Assembly: GCF_039614715.1 (NCBI RefSeq)
Contig: NZ_CP154857.1
Coordinates: forward strand, 1,178,001-1,242,000
Direction of reading: 5' to 3'
Source of the DNA: Microbacterium sp. AZCO
GTDB lineage: Bacteria; Actinomycetota; Actinomycetes; Actinomycetales; Microbacteriaceae
DNA length: 64,000 bases
The notes beneath the pieces are model-generated. The model made no database searches. It was not told the origin of the DNA and was given only the letters and a program-made list of their open reading frames with translations. Both the position numbers and the translations under genes were made by a program. This document shows, piece by piece, positions 58,995 to 64,000 of the stretch (the first letter of the stretch is position 1; every line of letters begins with the position of its first letter).

Positions 58995-60419
58995 ATGTTC
59001 AATGATTCCTCCGAGGTGCTGAAGTTCATCAAGGACGAGGACGTCAAGTTCCTCGACATCCGTTTCACGGACCTTCCTGGCGTGCAGCAGCACTTCAACA
59101 TCCCGGCCTCCACCGTTGACGAAGAATTCTTCACGGTCGGCCAGCTGTTCGACGGCTCCTCGATCCGAGGCTTCGCGAACATCCACGAATCGGACATGCA
59201 GCTGATCCCCGACGTGTCGACGGCGTACCTCGACCCGTTCCGCGAGGCCAAGACGCTCATCATGGTCTTCGACATCTACAACCCTCGCAACGGCGAGATC
59301 TACTCGAAGGACCCCCGTCAGGTCGCCAAGAAGGCCGAGAAGTACCTCGCGTCGACCGGCATCGCCGACACCGCGTTCTTCGCTCCCGAGGCCGAGTTCT
59401 ACATCTTCGACGACGTCCGCTACGAGGTGAAGCAGAACTCCAGCTTCTACTCGGTGGACTCCGAAGAGGGCGCCTGGAACACGGGCCGCGTCGAAGAGGG
59501 CGGCAACCTCGCCAACAAGACGCCCTTCAAGGGCGGCTACTTCCCCGTCTCCCCCGTCGACAAGCAGGCCGACCTGCGCGACGACATCAGCCTCAAGCTC
59601 ATCGAGGCCGGCCTCATCCTCGAGCGCGCACACCACGAGGTGGGCACGGGCGGCCAGGCCGAGATCAACTACCGCTTCGACACGATGGTGCACGCGGCGG
59701 ACGACATCCTGAAGTTCAAGTACATCGTCAAGAACACGGCCGAGCAGTGGGGCAAGACCGCCACGTTCATGCCGAAGCCGCTGTTCGGCGACAACGGCTC
59801 GGGCATGCACACGCACCAGTCGCTGTGGAACGGCAACCAGCCCCTGTTCTACGACGAGAAGGGCTACGGCGGCCTGTCCGACATCGCCCGCTGGTACATC
59901 GGCGGCATCCTGGCCCACGCCCCCGCCGTCCTCGCCTTCACGAACCCGACGCTCAACAGCTACCACCGCCTGGTGAAGGGCTTCGAGGCTCCCGTCAACC
60001 TCGTCTACTCGGCGGGCAACCGCTCGGCGGCGATCCGCATCCCGATCACGGGCACCAACCCCAAGGCCAAGCGCATCGAGTTCCGTGCGCCGGATGCCTC
60101 GGGCAACCCCTACCTCGCCTTCGCGGCGCAGCTCATGGCGGGTCTCGACGGCATCAAGAACCGCATCGAGCCCCACGAGCCGGTCGACAAGGACCTCTAC
60201 GAGCTTCCCCCCGAGGAGGCCAAGGGCATCCCGCAGGTGCCGAACTCGCTGCAGGACTCGCTGGACGCCCTCGCGGCCGACCACGCGTTCCTCCTCGAGG
60301 GCGGCGTCTTCACGCAGGAGCTCATCGACACCTGGATCGAGTACAAGATCGAGAACGAGATCAAGCCGCTCGCGCAGCGTCCGCACCCGTTCGAGTACGA
60401 GCTGTACTACGGCGTCTGA
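58995..60419 (+). CDS. glnA: Glutamine synthetase type I
   Basis: 474-residue GSI that makes glutamine from glutamate, ammonia and ATP, a dodecamer. Features: [13 protein letters not shown] near 50, [10 protein letters not shown] near 131, [15 protein letters not shown] near 217, [12 protein letters not shown] near 267, and the adenylylation site Tyr in [12 protein letters not shown] near 400. That Tyr makes it a target of GlnE encoded just downstream on the opposite strand. A double GlnR box upstream predicts nitrogen control. Order DUF4191-RDD-glnA-glnE-second glnA is the same as in M. tuberculosis. The ATG follows a TGGAG site. Confidence 0.97.
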   Translation: MFNDSSEVLKFIKDEDVKFLDIRFTDLPGVQQHFNIPASTVDEEFFTVGQLFDGSSIRGFANIHESDMQLIPDVSTAYLDPFREAKTLIMVFDIYNPRNGEIYSKDPRQVAKKAEKYLASTGIADTAFFAPEAEFYIFDDVRYEVKQNSSFYSVDSEEGAWNTGRVEEGGNLANKTPFKGGYFPVSPVDKQADLRDDISLKLIEAGLILERAHHEVGTGGQAEINYRFDTMVHAADDILKFKYIVKNTAEQWGKTATFMPKPLFGDNGSGMHTHQSLWNGNQPLFYDEKGYGGLSDIARWYIGGILAHAPAVLAFTNPTLNSYHRLVKGFEAPVNLVYSAGNRSAAIRIPITGTNPKAKRIEFRAPDASGNPYLAFAAQLMAGLDGIKNRIEPHEPVDKDLYELPPEEAKGIPQVPNSLQDSLDALAADHAFLLEGGVFTQELIDTWIEYKIENEIKPLAQRPHPFEYELYYGV

Positions 60420-60433
60420 CCCCTGTGTCAGCA

Positions 60434-60465
60434 CAGAAGGGCCCCGGGAGACCGGGGCCCTTCTG
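60434..60465. terminator. Terminator of glnA
   Basis: CAGAAGGGCCCCGG and CCGGGGCCCTTCTG form a perfect 14-bp stem with a GAGA loop, 14 bp after the stop, followed by a T/C-rich stretch. Confidence 0.85.
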
Positions 60466-60585
60466 CGTTCCGTCTCCGTGTCGTTCGATCCGGTTCTCGC
60501 AGGTTCGGGATGCTGAGAGCCGGCGTTTCCTGGACGCCGCGGCGGGGGTGTCCCCGGCTCAGCCGCAGAGCAGCTTCTCCCCGGA

Positions 60586-63500
60586 TCAGCCGTAGAAGAG
60601 CTTCTCGAAGACCCGACGGGCCCGGCGGGTCGCGCCGAGGTAGTCCTCTTCGACCTGGGTCGCGGAGCGCGGCGGGTACTCGAGCAGCCGCCCGATGCCA
60701 TCGAGGCGCTTGCGGTCGACGGGGAGCACGTCGCTCGTCTGGCCCGACAGGAGGGTGTTGGCGGAGCGCAGCCGGCTGGCGAGGCGCCACGCTTCGGCGA
60801 GGCGGTCGGCCGAGGCATCCGGAATCAATCCGGCGTCGACCGCCGCGCGCAGGGCCCTCATCGTGGACGTCGTGCGCAGAGCGGGCACGTCGTGCGCGTG
60901 CTGCAGCTGCAGCAGCTGCACGAGCCACTCGACGTCGCTCAGCGAACCGGGGCCGAGCTTGAGGTGGCGTGCGGGGTCGGCGCCCTGCGGCAGGCGCTCG
61001 TTCTCGACGCGCGCCTTGATGCGCTTGATCTCGCGGATGCCTTGAGGATCGGCGCTTTCCGGATACCGCACTTCGTCGGCGAGCTTCATGAACTCGCTGA
61101 TGAGCTTGACGCTGCCCGCGACGCCGCGCGCGCGCAGGAGCGCCTGCGCCTCCCACGACAGCGACCAGCGCCGGTAGTAGGCGACGTAGGCGTCGAGCGA
61201 CCGGGCGAGCGGGCCGTTGCGCCCCTCCGGTCGCAGGTCGGCGTCGAGGTCGAGGGGCACGCGGTGGTCCTCGGAGTGGGTGCGCAGGGCCGCGACGAGC
61301 TGAAGTGAGAGCTCGTGCGCGCGCTGCGGATCGACCCCGTTGGGCCGGTAGACGTACATGACGTCGGCGTCCGAGCCGAAACCGAGCTCCCGCCCGCCGA
61401 AGCGGCCCATCGCGATGACGGAGAAGTCGAGTGCGGAATCCTCCGGGGGCACGATCTCCCGGCGGACGGCCCGCAGCGTCGCCTGGATCGTCACCTCCGT
61501 GATCGTGGTGAGCGCATCGGCGAGCTGCTCGACGGTGATCACCCCGAGGATGGCCCCCATCGCCACGCGCAGCAGCTCCCGCCGCCGGAGGGCCCTGACC
61601 GAGCGCATGGCATCGACGGTCGTGGCGTGCCGGGTCTGGATGGCGCGCGCCTCCTGCTGCAGCGCATGGCCCGTGCGGGGAACCAGCAGCTCCTCGTCGT
61701 CGAGCCACGCGGCCGATTCGGGGATCCATTCCATGAGCTCGCCGACGTAGCGCGAGCCGGACAGCACGCGGGTGAGGCTCTCGGCAGCCGCCGACGAGTC
61801 GCGCAGCATCCGCAGGAACCACGGGCTGTCCCCCAGCCGCTCGCTGATGCGGCGGAAGGCGAGCAGTCCGTAGTCCGGATCGACGCCGTCGGCGAACCAG
61901 CGGATCATGACGGGCATGAGGTGGCGCTGGATCGTCGCCTTGCGGCTCAGACCGCTCGTGAGCGCCGCGATGTGCCGGAGCGCGCCGGCCGGATCGGCGA
62001 AGCCGATCGCGGCGAGACGGTCGTGCGCCTGCTCCGTCGACAGCGTGCGCTCCTCGGCGGGGAGAGCCGCGACGGCGGACAGGAGCGGACGGTAGAACAG
62101 GCGGACGTGGATGTCGCGCACCTCGCGCTTCACCGACTCCCACACCTGCCACACGGCGGGTCCGTTGTCGGCGAGCCGGGTCGCACGGGCGAGGACCCGG
62201 AGCTCCTCGGGTCTGGAGGGCATGAGATGCGTGCGGCGGAGGTTGCGCAGCTGCATGCGGTGCTCGAGCACGCGCAGGATCCCGTAGTCGCGCGCGAACG
62301 TGGCGGCCTCCGGCCGCCCGATGTATCCCTCCGTCACGAGCGCCTCGAGCGCCTCGAGCGTGCCGCGCTGCCGGATCCGGTCATCGCTCAGGCCGTGGAC
62401 GAGCTGCAGCAGCTGCACGGTGAACTCGATGTCACGGATGCCGCCGGGGCCCAGCTTGATCTGATGCGCGAGCTCGTCGGCGGGGATGTGCTCCGTGACG
62501 CGCTCGCGCATGCGCTGCACGCTGTCGACGAAGTTCTCTCGCGCTGCGCTCGTCCAGATCTTGGGCTGGACCGCACGCACGTACGCTTCCCCCAGTGCGG
62601 AATCGCCCGCGATCGGCCGCGCCTTCAGCAGCGCCTGGAACTCCCAGCTCTTCGCCCACCGGTCGTAGTACGACAGGTGCGAGTCGAGCGTGCGGACGAG
62701 CGCGCCCTGCTTGCCCTCTGGGCGCAGGTTGGCGTCGACCTCCCAGAGGGCCGGCTCGATCTCCGCGCCCGACACGCCTCGCATGGTCTGCACGGCGAGG
62801 CGCGTCGCGATGTCGACGATGCGGCTCTCCCCCACCTCCTCGATGAGCTGGTCGTCGGCGCCCCCGACGAAGATGACGTCGACGTCGCTGACGTAGTTGA
62901 GCTCCCGCGCGCCCGTCTTGCCCATCCCGATGATCGCGAGCTGCGTGCCGGCGACCTGCTCGCGCGGGAACAGGGCGGCACCCGAGCCGCCCGAGATGCG
63001 CGTGCGGGCGACGCAGAGGGATGCCTCGAGCGCGGCGCCCGCGGCGTCCGCCAGCATCGCCGATACGGCCGCGACCTCGCCGACCGGATCTGCACTCAGG
63101 AGGTCGTAGGCGGCGATGCGAGCGAGCATCGCCCGGTAGCGAACGCGCAGCGCGATCCACGCGCTCTCGCCCCCCTCGGCCGCGAAGCCGTCGACGGCGC
63201 CGACCGCGTCGAGGAGCGCGTGTCGCAGCTCCTCGGCGGACGGGAGGTAGTCGCCCGCGCCTTCGAGATGGACGAGTTCGTCCGGATGCCGCAGGTAGAA
63301 CTCGCCGAAGCCCGTCGACGCTCCGAGCAGGGCCCACAGTGCACGCCAGCCGCGTGCATCGGTCTGCTGCAGGGACGTCACGGGGGCGGGGTTGCGGCGC
63401 ACCACGCGCACCAGCGCGCTGAGCGCGGCATCCGGATCCGCCGCATCGCCGACGTGCGCCGTCAGGGTGTCGCGATCGAGAGCCAGCGCCTGCTCGAGCT

Positions 63501-63588
63501 CGGTCAGCAGCGACTCCGCCTCGGTGAGGTCGCTGAAGCCGAGCCGCGCGAGCTCGGTGAGACTCGAAGACCGCTCGCCCGTCGTCAT
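60586..63588 (-). CDS. glnE: Glutamine synthetase adenylyltransferase/adenylyl-removing enzyme
   Basis: 1000-residue bifunctional GlnE. Two nucleotidyltransferase domains in tandem: the first has ELNYVSDVDVIFVGGADD near residue 230 (de-adenylylation), the second ELGFGSDADVMYVYRPNG near 735 (adenylylation); each is followed by its helical GlnE domain (KLGPGGIRDIEFTVQLLQ near 380 and KLGPGSLSDVEWLVQLLQ near 885). It switches GlnA off when nitrogen is plentiful by modifying its Tyr. The gene lies between two glutamine synthetase genes and converges on glnA; only 16 bp separate it from the second synthetase upstream on its strand, so those two form an operon. Confidence 0.96.
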   Translation of the reverse strand: MTTGERSSSLTELARLGFSDLTEAESLLTELEQALALDRDTLTAHVGDAADPDAALSALVRVVRRNPAPVTSLQQTDARGWRALWALLGASTGFGEFYLRHPDELVHLEGAGDYLPSAEELRHALLDAVGAVDGFAAEGGESAWIALRVRYRAMLARIAAYDLLSADPVGEVAAVSAMLADAAGAALEASLCVARTRISGGSGAALFPREQVAGTQLAIIGMGKTGARELNYVSDVDVIFVGGADDQLIEEVGESRIVDIATRLAVQTMRGVSGAEIEPALWEVDANLRPEGKQGALVRTLDSHLSYYDRWAKSWEFQALLKARPIAGDSALGEAYVRAVQPKIWTSAARENFVDSVQRMRERVTEHIPADELAHQIKLGPGGIRDIEFTVQLLQLVHGLSDDRIRQRGTLEALEALVTEGYIGRPEAATFARDYGILRVLEHRMQLRNLRRTHLMPSRPEELRVLARATRLADNGPAVWQVWESVKREVRDIHVRLFYRPLLSAVAALPAEERTLSTEQAHDRLAAIGFADPAGALRHIAALTSGLSRKATIQRHLMPVMIRWFADGVDPDYGLLAFRRISERLGDSPWFLRMLRDSSAAAESLTRVLSGSRYVGELMEWIPESAAWLDDEELLVPRTGHALQQEARAIQTRHATTVDAMRSVRALRRRELLRVAMGAILGVITVEQLADALTTITEVTIQATLRAVRREIVPPEDSALDFSVIAMGRFGGRELGFGSDADVMYVYRPNGVDPQRAHELSLQLVAALRTHSEDHRVPLDLDADLRPEGRNGPLARSLDAYVAYYRRWSLSWEAQALLRARGVAGSVKLISEFMKLADEVRYPESADPQGIREIKRIKARVENERLPQGADPARHLKLGPGSLSDVEWLVQLLQLQHAHDVPALRTTSTMRALRAAVDAGLIPDASADRLAEAWRLASRLRSANTLLSGQTSDVLPVDRKRLDGIGRLLEYPPRSATQVEEDYLGATRRARRVFEKLFYG

Positions 63589-63604
63589 CGTGCCGCCGGA
63601 GGCC

Positions 63605-64000
63605 TCAGAGCATCTCGAGGTTGCTCTTCAGCTCGAAGGGCGTCACCTGCGTGCGGTACTCCTGCCACTCCGTGCGCTTGTTGAGGAGCACGTAGTTGAA
63701 CACCTGCTCGCCGAGGGTCTCGGCGACGAGCTCGGACTCCTCCATGTACTCGAGCGCATGGTCGAGGCTCGCGGGGAGCGGCGCGTACCCGAGGGCGCGG
63801 CGCTCGGCATCCGTCAGCGACCACACGTTGTCCTCGGCCTCGGGCGGCAGCTCGTACTCCTCCTCGATGCCCTTGAGGCCCGCTGCGAGCATGAGCGCGT
63901 AGGCGAGGTACGGGTTCGCGGCGGAGTCGAGCGCCCGATACTCGACGCGCGAGGACTGGCCCTTGCTCGGCTTGTAGAGCGGCACGCGCACGAGCGCCGA
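63605..64000 (-). CDS. Second glutamine synthetase (GlnA2-like), 5' end outside window
   Basis: Only the last 131 residues are inside; the frame runs to the edge. SSRVEYRALDSAANPYLAY is the C-terminal catalytic segment (substrate Arg) of GSI. Where GlnA has its adenylylated Tyr (LYELPPEE), this protein has NVWSLTDAE, with Trp in place, so it should not be controlled by GlnE. The end TQVTPFELKSNLEML is typical of actinobacterial GlnA2-type proteins. It precedes glnE by 16 bp on the same strand. Whether it makes glutamine or acts on another amine cannot be judged from the visible part. Confidence 0.88.
   Translation of the reverse strand, partial: SALVRVPLYKPSKGQSSRVEYRALDSAANPYLAYALMLAAGLKGIEEEYELPPEAEDNVWSLTDAERRALGYAPLPASLDHALEYMEESELVAETLGEQVFNYVLLNKRTEWQEYRTQVTPFELKSNLEML

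Overview
The window is a continuous stretch of a high-GC actinobacterial chromosome, most likely a member of the Microbacteriaceae close to Microbacterium. This is inferred from base composition, the GTG/TTG start codons and stop-start overlaps, actinobacterium-only families (DUF3000, SepH, DUF3093, DUF4193, DUF3710, DUF3159, DUF4191) and gene order that matches known actinobacterial blocks: thrS-HIT; zapE/RibD-like; DUF3000-RNase D-dxs; DUF3710/dut/DUF3093/DUF4193; sigA/PAC2; DUF4191/RDD/glnA/glnE/second glnA. I see no insertion sequence, prophage, CRISPR array or rRNA.

Layout. 0-4.6 kb: a MocR-type regulator cut by the window edge, pyridoxal kinase, a HIT protein and thrS. 4.7-15.7 kb: an accessory block of lipid-oxidation genes. 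It holds a haem dioxygenase of the alpha-dioxygenase/cyclooxygenase type, an NTF2-like protein, a cytochrome P450 without the oxygen-activating acid-alcohol pair, a Ser alpha/beta hydrolase, a GMC oxidoreductase, two alpha/beta hydrolases with Cys as predicted nucleophile and a divergent nitroreductase-like protein. It looks like an uncharacterised bacterial oxylipin or sterol-lipid pathway. A divergent promoter with two 16-bp direct repeats (period 20 bp) sits between the dioxygenase and GMC genes. 15.7-18.2 kb: a secreted Ig-like protein, an AlkD-like protein and four tRNAs (Gly-Cys-Val operon, and a separate Val). 18.2-24.8 kb: a PemK-like protein, amt with a GlnR-type box, zapE, sulfurtransferase-SufE-RibD-like operon and a membrane-anchored hydrolase. 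24.8-35.2 kb: DUF3000, RNase D, the fadA-fadB beta-oxidation pair, dxs and aconitase, the last with a perfect 24-bp palindrome upstream.

35.3-45.4 kb: DUF3159, DUF3710, dut, DUF3093, DUF4193, SepH, a phosphodiesterase-like protein, parC, parE and a small zinc-ribbon-like protein. 45.4-50.3 kb: two adjacent, complementary, individually defective alanine-racemase-like genes, an ATP-grasp gene, a CofE-like gene coupled to the primary sigma factor, and sigA. 50.5-58.9 kb: a PAC2 protein, leucyl aminopeptidase, lipoamide dehydrogenase, a two-lipoyl-domain E2 acyltransferase, a membrane protein of unknown role, DUF4191 and RDD proteins. 58.9-64 kb: glnA with a near-perfect double GlnR box, glnE (its adenylylating enzyme) and the 3' end of a second glutamine synthetase. 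amt, glnA and glnE form a nitrogen-assimilation theme, with amt and glnA predicted to share one regulator.

The two things most worth attention are the lipid-oxygenase cluster and the split alanine-racemase pair. Both readings are inferences from motifs and gene order, not demonstrated functions.
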